A program made the translations under genes and the position numbers. From Nocardioides abyssi (lineage in GTDB: Bacteria; Actinomycetota; Actinomycetes; Propionibacteriales; Nocardioidaceae), in the NCBI RefSeq assembly GCF_030412915.1, contig NZ_JAUHJR010000002.1, positions 1-64,000 on the forward strand: a stretch of DNA of 64,000 bases, read 5' to 3'. This document shows, piece by piece, positions 55,591-64,000 of this stretch. Below the pieces are notes generated by a model that worked only from the letters and a program-made list of their open reading frames with translations, had not been told where the DNA came from and searched no databases. Position 1 is the first letter of the stretch, and each line of letters opens with the position of its first letter.

Positions 55591-56514
55591 ATGACCTCGC
55601 CGCTGGACCTCACCGGCCTCGACCTGCTCGTCCGGGTCGCGGAGACCGGTTCGGTGGGTGCGGCGGCCCGACAGCTGGGGATGGCCCAGCCGAACGCCAG
55701 CCGGCTGCTCGCCAAGCTCGAGCGGCAGCTGGACCTCACGCTGCTGGTGCGCACCACCGCCGGGTCGCGGCTGACCACCGAGGGCGAGGTGGTCGTGGCC
55801 TGGGCGCGCGACGCGCTGGCCGGGGTCGAGCGGGTGTTGCTGGGCGCCCGGTCGCTGGCCGCGCAGCGCAAGGCGCACCTGACGGTCGCGAGCAGCCTCA
55901 CGGTGGCCGAGCACCTCGCGCCGCGGTGGCTGGCCCGGTTCCGGCGCGAGCACCCCGACCTGCACGTCAGCCTCGACGTCGGCAACTCCCACCACGTGCT
56001 GGAGCGGGTGGTGTCCGGGCGGGTGCCGCTGGGGTTCGTCGAGTCACCGACCGTCCCGCGGACCGTCGCCTCCACCACGGTCGCCCGCGACCGGCTGCTC
56101 GTCGTGGTCGGTCCGACCCACGCGTGGGCCCGGCGGCGCACGCCGGTCACCGCGGCCGAGCTGGTCGGCTCCGACCTGGTGCTGCGCGAGGCCGGGTCGG
56201 GGACCCGGGAGACGCTCGTGCGGGCGCTCGACCTGGCCGGTCACGCGCTCGGCGAGCAGCGGCTGGAGCTGGCCAGCACCGCGGCGGTCAAGGCGGCGGC
56301 CGCCGAGGGCGGGGCGGCAGGGGTGGTGAGCGAGCTGGCCGTGGCCGCGGAGCTCGCGACCGGCCAGCTCGTCGCCGTACCCGTCGCCGACCTCGACCTC
56401 TCCCGCTCGCTGCGCGCGGTCTGGTCGCCCGAGCGGCGGCCGGAGGGTCCGGCCGCCGCGCTGGTCAGGCTGGCGCGGGCCGACGCTCAGGCGTCGCCGA
56501 GCAGCTCGGTGTAG
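55591..56514 (+). CDS. LysR-family regulator of the YeiH-type transporter
   Basis: 307 residues. An N-terminal winged helix (about 5-65: LDLLVRVAETGSVGAAARQL, MAQPNASRLLAKLERQL) and a periplasmic-binding-like effector domain (about 90-300; SLTVAEHLAPRWLARF, AGSGTRETL), as in CysL/YeiE. Leaderless start after TACGTT. Its 3' end overlaps the convergent DUF3151 gene by 28 bp. Confidence 0.9.
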   Translation: MTSPLDLTGLDLLVRVAETGSVGAAARQLGMAQPNASRLLAKLERQLDLTLLVRTTAGSRLTTEGEVVVAWARDALAGVERVLLGARSLAAQRKAHLTVASSLTVAEHLAPRWLARFRREHPDLHVSLDVGNSHHVLERVVSGRVPLGFVESPTVPRTVASTTVARDRLLVVVGPTHAWARRRTPVTAAELVGSDLVLREAGSGTRETLVRALDLAGHALGEQRLELASTAAVKAAAAEGGAAGVVSELAVAAELATGQLVAVPVADLDLSRSLRAVWSPERRPEGPAAALVRLARADAQASPSSSV

Positions 56515-56915
56515 GCGGTCGGGGAGGAGTCGCGCAGGAAGTCGCGGCAACGCTCCCACTCGTCGGTCTCGCCGATCGCGCGGGCGGCCCCGGCCAGCAG
56601 CGCGAGGCAGGTGAGGAAGCCGCGGTTGGGCTCGTGCTCCCACGGCACCGGGCCGTGGCCCTTCCAGCCGTTGCGGCGCAGCATGTCCAGGCTGCGGTGG
56701 TAGCCGACGCGCGCGTAGGCGTAGACCGTCACCGCGTCGGCGTCGGCCGCCACGGCCTCCTGGGCCAGTGCGGCCCAGGCCACCGGCGAGGCCGGGCTGC
56801 GGCGCACGACGTCCGTCGGCGTCTCGCCGCCCGCCAGCGCGTCGGTCGCCGGGTCCGCCGGGAGGTGGGTCGGCGGGGGTCCCGCCATCAGGTCGCGTCC
56901 GATCGGGGTGGTCAT
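56487..56915 (-). CDS. DUF3151 family protein
   Basis: 142 residues. SPVAWAALAQEAVAADADAV, VYAYARVGYHRSLDMLRRNG then WKG, and PNRGFLTCLALL identify the actinobacterial DUF3151 family (helical, function unknown). GACAAT lies 7 nt before the ATG at 56915. It precedes the aldolase in the same direction but is separated from it by the plus-strand exporter. Confidence 0.85.
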   Translation of the reverse strand: MTTPIGRDLMAGPPPTHLPADPATDALAGGETPTDVVRRSPASPVAWAALAQEAVAADADAVTVYAYARVGYHRSLDMLRRNGWKGHGPVPWEHEPNRGFLTCLALLAGAARAIGETDEWERCRDFLRDSSPTAYTELLGDA

Positions 56916-56952
56916 GGGAAGCATTGTCCACGGCGGGGTGTTCACTCCCCTC

Positions 56953-58467
56953 GTGACCTCGACCGCTCCCGCGACCGCCGCGCCCGCCGCCCCAGAGAAG
57001 GACCCGTGGCCGGCGCTGTTCGCCCTCTGCCTGGGCTTCTTCATGATCCTCGTGGACTCCACGATCGTCTCCGTCGCGACGCCCGCCCTGATCGAGGACC
57101 TGCAGGCCGACGTCAACGCGGTGGTCTGGGTGACCAGCGCCTACCTGCTGGCGTACGCCGTCCCGGTGCTCATCACCGGACGGCTCGGCGACCGGTTCGG
57201 CCCGCGGCGGATGTACCTCGCCGGCCTGGCCGTCTTCACCCTCGCCTCGCTGTGGTGCGGCTTGACCGGGTCGATCGAGGGCCTGGTCGCCGCCCGCGTG
57301 GTGCAGGGCCTCGGCGCCGCGATGATCACGCCGCAGACGATGGCGATCATCACCCGGATCTTCCCCGCGGAGCGCCGCGGCAAGGCGATGGCGCTGTGGG
57401 GCGCGACCGCCGGCGTCGCGACGCTGGTCGGCCCGATCCTCGGCGGCGTGCTCGTCGACGCGCTCGGCTGGGAGTGGATCTTCTTCATCAACGTGCCGGT
57501 CGGCATCGTCGGCTTCGTCCTCGCGCTGCGGCTCGTCCCGGTGCTGCAGACCAACAACCACCGCTTCGACTGGCTCGGCGTCGCGCTCAGCGGGGCCGGC
57601 ATGTTCCTGCTCGTCTTCGGCGTGCAGGAGGGCCACCAGCTGGAGTGGAGCGCGCTGGTCTGGACGATGATCGTCGGCGGCATCGTCGTGCTCGCCCTCT
57701 TCATCGGCTGGCAGGCCCGCAACAAGGCCGAGCCGCTGGTGCCGCTCGCGCTCTTCCGCGACCGGAACTTCTCCCTGGCCAACGTCGCCATCACCGCCAT
57801 GGGCTTCGCGATCACCGCGATGGCGATCCCGCTGATGCTGTGGGCCCAGGTCGTCCGCGGCCTCAGCCCCACCCGCGCCGCGCTGCTGCTCGTGCCGATG
57901 GCGGTCATGACCATCGTGCTGGCCCGCCCCGTCGGCGGCCTGACCGACCGGGTGCACCCGCGGGTGCTGACCGGCTTCGGGTTCACCGCGATCATCGTCT
58001 CGCTGGTGTGGCTCGCGCTCGCGCTGCAGCCCGACGGCTCGGTGCTGTGGCTGGTGCCGCCGATGGTGCTGCTCGGCATCGGCAACGCCTTCGTGTGGGC
58101 GCCCAACTCCGCGACCGCCACCCGCAACCTCCCGCTGCACCAGGCCGGCGCCGGGTCGGGCATCTACAACGCCACCCGCCAGGTCGGCGCCGTGCTCGGC
58201 TCCGCCGCGATCGCCGTGCTCATCGACGCCCGGCTCGCGGCCGAGGGGCTGCCGTCGTACGGCGGTGGCGAGGCAGGCGCGTCCGGCGGCGGCTCGGAGC
58301 TGCCGGCGGCCGTCGCACAGTCGTTCAGCGACGCGATGGGCGCCTCGCTTCTCCTCCCGCCGGCCGTGCTGGTGCTGGGCCTGGTCGCCGCGCTGTGCTT
58401 CGAGCGGCCCCGCCACGCGGGCTTCGGCGGCGCGGCTGCGCCCGTCCCTGCGGCTGCCGCGGACTGA
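56953..58467 (+). CDS. MFS drug transporter, DHA2 family (second)
   Basis: 504 residues, about 14 helices. MILVDSTIVSVATPALIEDL is motif D1, ITGRLGDRFGPRRMYLAG the loop 2-3 motif, GATAGVATLVGPILGG motif C. The GTG at 56953 is chosen; an upstream in-frame GTG would overlap the divergent DUF3151 start. Distinct from the 42448 paralogue. A hairpin follows the gene. Confidence 0.88.
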   Translation: MTSTAPATAAPAAPEKDPWPALFALCLGFFMILVDSTIVSVATPALIEDLQADVNAVVWVTSAYLLAYAVPVLITGRLGDRFGPRRMYLAGLAVFTLASLWCGLTGSIEGLVAARVVQGLGAAMITPQTMAIITRIFPAERRGKAMALWGATAGVATLVGPILGGVLVDALGWEWIFFINVPVGIVGFVLALRLVPVLQTNNHRFDWLGVALSGAGMFLLVFGVQEGHQLEWSALVWTMIVGGIVVLALFIGWQARNKAEPLVPLALFRDRNFSLANVAITAMGFAITAMAIPLMLWAQVVRGLSPTRAALLLVPMAVMTIVLARPVGGLTDRVHPRVLTGFGFTAIIVSLVWLALALQPDGSVLWLVPPMVLLGIGNAFVWAPNSATATRNLPLHQAGAGSGIYNATRQVGAVLGSAAIAVLIDARLAAEGLPSYGGGEAGASGGGSELPAAVAQSFSDAMGASLLLPPAVLVLGLVAALCFERPRHAGFGGAAAPVPAAAAD

Positions 58468-58494
58468 CCGGGCTCCCCCGCACGACGAACGACG

Positions 58495-58523
58495 CGGCGC
58501 CGGCCCCGAGGGGACCGGCGCCG
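58495..58523. terminator. Terminator between exporter and aldolase
   Basis: CGGCGCCGGCCCC (58495-58507) pairs with GGGG-A-CCGGCGCCG (58510-58523), a strong stem between convergent genes. Confidence 0.75.
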
Positions 58524-58552
58524 TGTCGTACGAGCGGGAGGCGGAGGAGCCG

Positions 58553-59584
58553 TCAGCCGAGGGTCCTGCCGGCGGAGCGCAGGTGCTCGCAGGCCTCGAC
58601 CACGCGGGCGGCCATGCCGGCCTCGGCGGCCTTGCCCCAGGCGCGGGGGTCGTAGGCCTTCTTGTTGCCGACCTCGCCGTCGACCTTGAGGACGCCGTCG
58701 TAGTTGTTGAACATGTGGGCGGCAACGGGACGCGTGAAGGCGTACTGGGTGTCGGTGTCGACGTTCATCTTCACCACGCCGTAGTCGACGGCGTCGGCGA
58801 TCTCCTCGGCCGAGGAGCCCGAGCCGCCGTGGAACACGAGGTGGAACGGCTTGGCGCCGGCCTCGAGGCCGAACTCGGAGACGACCGCCTCCTGGGCCTC
58901 CTTGAGCACCTCCGGGCGGAGCTTGACGTTGCCCGGCTTGTAGACGCCGTGCACGTTGCCGAAGGTCAGCGCGGTCATGTAGTAGCCGCGGTCGCCGTAC
59001 CCGAGCGCCTTGGCGGTCGCGATCGCGTCGGCCGGGGTGGAGTAGAGCTTGTCGTTGATCTCGTGGGCGACGCCGTCCTCCTCGCCGCCGACGACGCCGA
59101 CCTCGATCTCGAGGATGATCTTGGCCGCGATGCAGCGCTCGAGCAGGTCGGAGGCGATGGTGAGGTTCTCCTCCAGCGGCACCGCGGAGCCGTCCCACAT
59201 GTGCGACTGGAACAGCGGCGCCTCGCCCCGCTCGACCCGCTCGCGGGAGATCTCCAGCAGCGGGCGGACGAAGCCGTCGAGCTTGTCCTTGGGGCAGTGG
59301 TCGGTGTGCAGCGCGATGTTGACCGGGTAGTTCTTGGCGACCTCGGCGGCGTACTGCGCGAAGGCGACGGAGCCGGCCACCATGTCCTTGACCGACGGGC
59401 CGGAGAGGTACTCCGCGCCACCGGTGGAGACCTGGATGATGCCGTCGGAGCCGGCGTCGGCGAAGCCCTTGAGGGCGGCGTTCAGCGTCTGCGAGGACGA
59501 CACGTTGATGGCCGGGAACGCGTAGGCGTTCTGCTTGGCCGCGTCGAGCATCTCGGCGTACTTCTCGGGGGTCGCGATGGGCAC
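58553..59584 (-). CDS. fbaA: Class II fructose-bisphosphate aldolase
   Basis: 343 residues. Zinc-dependent aldolase of glycolysis and gluconeogenesis. ALHTDHCPKDKL holds the zinc His and catalytic Asp, EIEVGVVGGEEDGV and LVFHGGSGSS the other ligands and phosphate loop, KMNVDTDTQYAF the substrate site. GTG start with GGAGGAG 6 nt upstream. Confidence 0.96.
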   Translation of the reverse strand: MPIATPEKYAEMLDAAKQNAYAFPAINVSSSQTLNAALKGFADAGSDGIIQVSTGGAEYLSGPSVKDMVAGSVAFAQYAAEVAKNYPVNIALHTDHCPKDKLDGFVRPLLEISRERVERGEAPLFQSHMWDGSAVPLEENLTIASDLLERCIAAKIILEIEVGVVGGEEDGVAHEINDKLYSTPADAIATAKALGYGDRGYYMTALTFGNVHGVYKPGNVKLRPEVLKEAQEAVVSEFGLEAGAKPFHLVFHGGSGSSAEEIADAVDYGVVKMNVDTDTQYAFTRPVAAHMFNNYDGVLKVDGEVGNKKAYDPRAWGKAAEAGMAARVVEACEHLRSAGRTLG

Positions 59585-59690
59585 TGCGGGCTCCTCCAGG
59601 GGTCGGGCAGGTGGCGGTGCAAGGGTGGGGCAAGGCTCGGGCAGGTGACGGCCAGGATTCTCCGGGCACCCTAGTGGCTACCGACGAGGC

Positions 59691-60188
59691 ATGCTCCGAC
59701 GCACCTCGCTGCGGACGACCCGCCGCGCCAGCTCCCTCCCCCTGCCCGCCGACCACGCGTGGGCGGTGGTGGCGTGCGGCCTCGAGGGGTCGCGGTGGTA
59801 CGTCGACGCCGGCCCGCTCGTCGTGCGCGGGCTCATCGACCGGTTGGTCGGCGGTGGCGGCCGACGGTGGTCGGTGCCGGACCGGCCGCTGCTGGCGCGC
59901 GGGGACACGGTCGGCTTCTGGCGCGTCTGGGAGGTCACGGACGAGCCCGGGGACGACGGGACCCGTCGGCTGGTGCTGGTCGCCGACGTCCGCTCGCCGG
60001 GCCGGGTCACGCTGACCACGACGGTCACCTCCGACGGCACGGGCGGCTGCCGGCTGGAGCAGGAGGTGCGGCTGGACCCCGACGGGCTCGTCGGGGCGGC
60101 GTACCTCCTCGCCGACCTGCCCGCCCGCGAGACGGTCGCCGAGCTGGTCCACCGCCGCGTCGTCGGCGACGTGCTCCAGGATCGCTGA
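59691..60188 (+). CDS. DUF2867-like protein
   Basis: 165 residues. SRWYVDAGPLVVRGLIDRLV, VGFWRVWEVTDE and LVLVADVRSPGRVTL fit the DUF2867 fold, a START-like ligand-binding family. There is no signal peptide. The start is uncertain; no clear ribosome binding site beyond GAGG near the ATG. Confidence 0.65.
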   Translation: MLRRTSLRTTRRASSLPLPADHAWAVVACGLEGSRWYVDAGPLVVRGLIDRLVGGGGRRWSVPDRPLLARGDTVGFWRVWEVTDEPGDDGTRRLVLVADVRSPGRVTLTTTVTSDGTGGCRLEQEVRLDPDGLVGAAYLLADLPARETVAELVHRRVVGDVLQDR

Positions 60189-60209
60189 GGCGAGGCGCTC
60201 GACGCGCCC

Positions 60210-60235
60210 GGTGCGTGACCTCGGTGCGTGACCTC
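60210..60235. repeat. Tandem 13-bp duplication
   Basis: GGTGCGTGACCTC at 60210-60222 and again at 60223-60235, upstream of the carboxypeptidase gene. It may be a paired binding site or a slippage product. Confidence 0.6.
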
Positions 60236-60287
60236 GGGGGGTGACGGACCGTTCTGCAGGCAACCCACCTGCACCCAGGAGCCCGAC

Positions 60288-62090
60288 ATGCGACTCCCCG
60301 CCCTCGCCGCCGCGACCACCGCGGCCCTCGCCCTGGCGCTCGGCGCCCTCAGCCCGACGCCCGCGGCCACCGGCACCGCGACCAGTGCCGCGTCCCTGTT
60401 CTCGCCGCGCCTGGTCACGGTGGACACCCCCACGGCCGCCCACAAGGACCGGCTGGCCGCGCTCGGCCTGGACCTCACCGAGCACGCCGGTCACGACTAC
60501 GTCGAGGTCGTGCTGCACAACCCGGCCGACCTGCTCGCCCTGGTCGCCGGCGGCTTCACCTTCGACGTCCGGATCGCCGACCTCGTGCGCCGCGGGATCG
60601 AGGTCGCCGAGATCAACGAGGCGTACGCCGCCCGGGTCGCGGGCTCGCCGCTGCCCTCGGGCCGCGACACCTACCGAACCCTGGCCGACTACGAGGCCGA
60701 CATGGCCGCGCTGGCCCGCGACCACCGCACGATCGTCAAGCGGTTCGCGCTCGACCGACCGAGCCTGGACGGCCGCGCCGTCCACGGCGTCGAGATCGGC
60801 GAGGACGTCCGCCGGCCCGCGAGCGGCCGACCGACGTTCGTGCTGCTCGGCGTCCACCACGCCCGCGAGTGGCCGTCGGGCGAGAACGCGATGGAGTTCG
60901 CCGTCGACCTCGCGACGTCGTACGGCAAGGACCGGCGGATCACCCGGTTGCTCCGGCAGGCGCGGGTGGTCGTCGTGCCGGTCGTCAACGTCGACGGCTT
61001 CGACCTCTCCCGCACCGACGGGGAGTACGTCGACCTGCGGGCGCTGAACGACGTCGACCCGCTCGGCGGGTCGCTGTCGGTGCTCGCCACCCCGGGCCAC
61101 GCCTACAAGCGCAAGAACTGCCGCGTCCTCGACGGCGTGGACACCCCCGACGGCACCTGCCGCGCCTCGCTGACCAGCAGCGGCGGCTTCGGCATCGGCG
61201 TCGACCTGAACCGCAACTACGGCGGGTTCTGGGGCGGGCCCGGCGCGGCCGCGAGCACGCCGGACCTGGCGAACGTCGAGGCGGGCGTGCTCGACCCGAC
61301 CTACCGCGGCGCCGCGGCGTTCTCCGAGCCCGAGACGCAGAACGTCCGCGACCTGGTGAGCGAGCGGCAGGTCACGATGCTCATCTCCAACCACACCTTC
61401 GGCAACCTCATCCTGCGGCCGAACGGGGTCGACCCGAAGACGCTCGGGCCCGACGGCAAGCCGGTCGGCGACGCCCCGGACGAGCAGGCGCTCAAGCGGC
61501 TCGGCGCCGCGATGGCGGCCCACAACGGCTACGACAACATCCACGGCTGGGAGCTCTACGACACCACCGGCACGACCGAGGACTGGTCCTACAACGCCAC
61601 GGGCGGCTTCGGCTACACCTTCGAGATCGGCCCGGACGAGTTCCACCCGCCGTTCCCCGACGTCGTCGACCAGTACCGCGGCGCCGGGACGTACGCCGGC
61701 CGGGGCAACCGCGGTGCCTACCTCGTCGCTCTCGAGCACACCGTCGACACCGCGCACCACGGCGTCCTGCGGGGGACGGCGCCGGCCGGGACCGTGCTGC
61801 GGCTGCGCAAGGAGTTCCGCTCGCCCACGTGGGAGTCGGCGTACGACGACGTCGTCGACTCCACGATCACCGTGCCGCGCAGCGGTCGGTTCCGCTGGGT
61901 GGTCAACCCCTCGACCCGGCCGGTCGTGCAGCCGCGGACCTACCGGGTCGACGGCGTCACCCGCACCACCGCGGGCAGGCGCGAGGCGTACACGCTGACC
62001 TGCGAGCGGCGCGGCAAGGTCGTGCAGCGCTCGAAGGTGTTCGTCGACCGCGGTCAGGTCGTCCGGCTCGGCACCGCCTGCCGGCGGTGA
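60288..62090 (+). CDS. Secreted M14 zinc carboxypeptidase
   Basis: 600 residues. Signal peptide about 1-28. An N-terminal propeptide-like region precedes the M14 domain: GVHHAREWPSGEN (zinc His and Glu), GIGVDLNRNYGGFW (substrate Arg), SNHTFGNL (zinc His) and FGYTFEIGPDEFHP (catalytic Glu). A C-terminal beta domain follows (about 500-600). ATG with AGGAG about 7 nt upstream. Convergent, 4 bp from the next gene. Confidence 0.92.
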   Translation: MRLPALAAATTAALALALGALSPTPAATGTATSAASLFSPRLVTVDTPTAAHKDRLAALGLDLTEHAGHDYVEVVLHNPADLLALVAGGFTFDVRIADLVRRGIEVAEINEAYAARVAGSPLPSGRDTYRTLADYEADMAALARDHRTIVKRFALDRPSLDGRAVHGVEIGEDVRRPASGRPTFVLLGVHHAREWPSGENAMEFAVDLATSYGKDRRITRLLRQARVVVVPVVNVDGFDLSRTDGEYVDLRALNDVDPLGGSLSVLATPGHAYKRKNCRVLDGVDTPDGTCRASLTSSGGFGIGVDLNRNYGGFWGGPGAAASTPDLANVEAGVLDPTYRGAAAFSEPETQNVRDLVSERQVTMLISNHTFGNLILRPNGVDPKTLGPDGKPVGDAPDEQALKRLGAAMAAHNGYDNIHGWELYDTTGTTEDWSYNATGGFGYTFEIGPDEFHPPFPDVVDQYRGAGTYAGRGNRGAYLVALEHTVDTAHHGVLRGTAPAGTVLRLRKEFRSPTWESAYDDVVDSTITVPRSGRFRWVVNPSTRPVVQPRTYRVDGVTRTTAGRREAYTLTCERRGKVVQRSKVFVDRGQVVRLGTACRR

Positions 62091-62094
62091 GGAC

Positions 62095-62676
62095 CTAGCC
62101 GACCCGGTCGAGGAAGACCAGGAAGCGGTCGGCGAGCAGGCCCGCCGCGTCCGCGTCGTACGTCGGCAGGCTGTCGTCGGCGAACAGGTGCACGTCGCCG
62201 GGGTAGGTGAACAGCTCCACCTCGGCGACCCCGGACCCGGCGAAGCCCCGGGCGGCGTCGAGGTCGCCCTCCTCGGCGAAGACCGGGTCGGCGTCCATCC
62301 CGTGCACCTGCACCGGCACGCCCGCGGGCCAGGGCGGACCGAGCTCGGCCGGCGGCACGAACGACTCCATCAGCACCGCCCCGCGGACCCCGGCCCGGGT
62401 CTGCGCGACGCGCTGCGCCGGCAGCACCCCCATCGAGAAGCCGGCGACCACGAGCGCCACGGGCAGGTCGGCCACCGCGGCCTCCCCGCGCTCGACGACC
62501 GTCCCGAACCCGAGCTCGCGCACGTGCGCCATCCCCTCCTCGACCGAGGAGGACCGGTGCCCGTCGAGCAGGTCGGGGGTGTGCACGGTGTGCCCGGCCG
62601 CCCGCAGCCGGTCCGCGAACGCGCGGACCCCGTCGGTGAGACCCAGCACGTGGTGGAAGAGGACGACCTCGACCAT
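62095..62676 (-). CDS. Dienelactone hydrolase family protein
   Basis: 193 residues. VVEV strand then HHVLGLTDGVRAFAD, nucleophile elbow VVAGFSMGVLPA (Ser in place of the Cys of true dienelactone hydrolases), acid in MDADPVF, His in GDVHLFADD. Cytosolic. CACGAT lies 6 nt before the ATG. The substrate is unknown. Confidence 0.85.
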   Translation of the reverse strand: MVEVVLFHHVLGLTDGVRAFADRLRAAGHTVHTPDLLDGHRSSSVEEGMAHVRELGFGTVVERGEAAVADLPVALVVAGFSMGVLPAQRVAQTRAGVRGAVLMESFVPPAELGPPWPAGVPVQVHGMDADPVFAEEGDLDAARGFAGSGVAEVELFTYPGDVHLFADDSLPTYDADAAGLLADRFLVFLDRVG

Positions 62677-62709
62677 CCGCTCATCGTGGACCCGGCCACC
62701 GACAGTGGG

Positions 62710-63390
62710 CTACCCCCGCCAGGCCGCGTCGTCGGAGAGGTCGGCGTGGGCGCGGACCCAGGAGTGCATGGCGATCGCGGCCGCGGCGGAGGCGTTGATG
62801 GACCGGGTCGAGCCGAACTGCGCGATCGAGAAGGTCCCGTCGCACGCCTCCCGCGCCGCCTCGCTGAGCCCCGGGCCCTCCTGCCCGAAGAGGAAGCAGA
62901 CCCGCCGCGGCACGTCGGTGGTCTCCAGGTGCAGCGAGCCGGGCAGGTTGTCGATGCCGAGCAGCGGGACCGGGCCGCCCGGCAGCTCGGCGAGGTAGGC
63001 CCCCAGGTCGGTGACCGTCGGGTGGTGCCGCACGTGCTGGTAGCGGTCGGTCACCATCGCCCCGCGGCGGTTCCACCGGCGGTTGCCGACGATGTGGACC
63101 TCGGCGGCGAGGAACGCGTTCGCCGAGCGCACGATCGTGCCGATGTTGAAGTCGTGCTGCCAGTTCTCGATCGCCACGTGGAAGTCGTGGCGGCGGGTGT
63201 CGAGGTCGGCCACGATCGCCTCGACGGTCCAGTACCGGTAGCGGTCGACCACGTTGCGCCGGTCGCCCTCGGCGAGCAGCGCGGCGTCGTACTGCTCCCC
63301 CGTCGGCCACGGCCCCTCCCACGGACCGACGCCCACCTCGGCGGGTCCGTGCGGCATCGGGTCGTACGGCGCCCGGCGGTCCTCCTCCAC
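62710..63390 (-). CDS. TrmH/SpoU-family RNA 2'-O-methyltransferase
   Basis: 226 residues. SPOUT motifs: ENWQHDFNIGTIVRSANAF (motif 1), CFLFGQEGPGLS (motif 2), FGSTRSINASAAAAIAMHSW (motif 3). It methylates tRNA or rRNA ribose with AdoMet. GTG 63390 is chosen because TACGCT ends 7 nt upstream. Confidence 0.88.
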   Translation of the reverse strand: MEEDRRAPYDPMPHGPAEVGVGPWEGPWPTGEQYDAALLAEGDRRNVVDRYRYWTVEAIVADLDTRRHDFHVAIENWQHDFNIGTIVRSANAFLAAEVHIVGNRRWNRRGAMVTDRYQHVRHHPTVTDLGAYLAELPGGPVPLLGIDNLPGSLHLETTDVPRRVCFLFGQEGPGLSEAAREACDGTFSIAQFGSTRSINASAAAAIAMHSWVRAHADLSDDAAWRG

Positions 63391-63449
63391 GCCCCGCAGC
63401 GTAGGTGGCCGCCCGGCAGCCACCCGCGTCCGGCCGTTACGCTGAGGAG

Positions 63450-64000
63450 GTGAGCGCGCTCGCGGGAGGCCTCGTCCTCCCCTCGCCGATGATGCTCGGC
63501 CTCGACTTCCTGGACCCGCAGTGGCTCCTCTCGCAGTTCGGCGCGGAGCTGTTCTGGATCAGCCTGCTCATCGTCTTCGTCGAGTGCGGGCTCTTCTTCC
63601 CGTTCCTGCCCGGCGACAGCCTGCTCTTCGCGCTCGGGATCTTCATCGCAACCGGCCAGATCGACCTCTTCCCCGGCACCCGGCTCGCCGAGCTCGGCAT
63701 CGCGCTCGTGCTGATGACGGCGGCGGCGTGGCTGGGCAACGTGACCGGCTACGAGATCGGCCGGCGCATCGGCCCGGGCCTGCGCGAACGGGACGGGCGG
63801 GTGCTCAAGCAGAAGTACTTCGACCAGACCGAGGCCTTCTTCGACCGCCACGGCAACAAGGCGCTGGTCATCGGCCGGTTCGTGGCGTTCGTGCGCACCT
63901 ACATCACCGTCGTCGCCGGCATCACCGGCATGCCGCGCCGCCGCTTCTACACCTGGAGCGCCGTCGGCGGCGTCTCGTGGGTCGTCAGCGTGACCTGCCT
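63450..64000 (+). CDS. DedA family membrane protein (truncated by the window edge)
   Basis: The first 183 codons are present. FLPGDSLLFALGIFIATGQI, WLGNVTGYEIGRRIG, KYFDQTEAFFDRHG and GRFVAFVRTYITVVAGITGM then PRRRFY are DedA/SNARE-associated blocks, a lipid-scramblase-like family. About four hydrophobic segments are visible. GTG start with TACGCT 6 nt upstream, divergent from the SPOUT gene. Confidence 0.92.
   Translation, partial: MSALAGGLVLPSPMMLGLDFLDPQWLLSQFGAELFWISLLIVFVECGLFFPFLPGDSLLFALGIFIATGQIDLFPGTRLAELGIALVLMTAAAWLGNVTGYEIGRRIGPGLRERDGRVLKQKYFDQTEAFFDRHGNKALVIGRFVAFVRTYITVVAGITGMPRRRFYTWSAVGGVSWVVSVTC

Noticed and set aside
56044-58725. An 893-codon minus-strand frame opposite the second exporter
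   Set aside because: Antisense shadow; the DUF3151 and exporter frames account for the DNA.
58164-61760. A 1198-codon open frame on the minus strand
   Set aside because: It runs antisense through the aldolase (partly), DUF2867 and M14 genes with low-complexity Arg/Gly/Pro/Ala composition. A high-GC shadow frame.

Overview
The window reads as chromosome of a very GC-rich actinomycete, most likely a Nocardioides or close relative (inference, not a database result). Supporting signs are GTG and TTG starts, many leaderless starts with a TANNNT box 6-7 nt upstream, actinobacterial small families (DUF3073, DUF3151, DUF3817), a valine dehydrogenase like that of Streptomyces, a class I lysyl-tRNA synthetase, and a DUF222/HNH gene sitting among dispersed palindromic repeats. 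I see no phage, plasmid, CRISPR array or tRNA gene.

Layout. 1-310: promoter and 5' leader of an rRNA operon that runs off the left edge on the minus strand. 312-8016: signalling block with a STAS protein, a REC-PAS-PAS histidine kinase, a tiny membrane protein and a PAS/GAF hybrid kinase ending REC-REC-Hpt, translationally coupled to a propeller-like protein. 8024-9585: an ECF-type sigma factor back to back with a membrane-anchored Ser/Thr kinase. 9678-11068: valine dehydrogenase and DUF3073. 11668-14318: purF-purM. 14501-17235: GAF/GAF kinase plus secreted hydrolase. 17248-20092: two-subunit molybdenum hydroxylase. 20301-23874: dipeptidase-PucR, sterol-carrier-like protein and ArsR-type regulator, which is divergent from an MFS exporter. 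25309-26568: Fpg/Nei glycosylase and a Rossmann protein. 26590-28740: repeat-rich island around a frameshifted DUF222-HNH gene.

28815-31778: secreted M28 peptidase, lipoprotein esterase and ArfB. 31771-41051: purL, purQ, purS and purC, with a secreted DUF1906 hydrolase, DUF3817, a stress protein, an acyl-CoA synthetase and a SRPBCC protein in between. 41085-45879: HIT protein, monooxygenase-like membrane protein, drug exporter, AhpD-like protein, thioredoxin, HspR-like regulator and Hsp20. 45982-50139: purB, purD and purA. 50265-54291: lipid kinase, HTH regulator and lysS. 54482-58467: YeiH-type transporter with its LysR partner, DUF3151 and a second drug exporter. 58553-64000: fructose-bisphosphate aldolase, DUF2867, M14 carboxypeptidase, dienelactone-hydrolase-like protein, SPOUT methyltransferase and a truncated DedA protein.

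Nine purine genes (purF, M, L, Q, S, C, B, D, A) lie on the minus strand within about 38 kb as small separate units. They cover most of the IMP pathway and the first AMP-branch step; purN, purK, purE and purH are not in the window.

The most unusual non-genic signal is a family of roughly 36-45 bp imperfect palindromes. They sit at gene 3' ends, sometimes supply the stop codon, and cluster around the DUF222-HNH locus together with a perfect 30-bp palindrome. Other strong signals are a 34-bp perfect palindrome at 37757, a 20-bp perfect palindrome upstream of the DUF1906 gene, a SigR/SigH-type promoter before DUF3073, and a leucyl-tRNA synthetase fragment at 11517.
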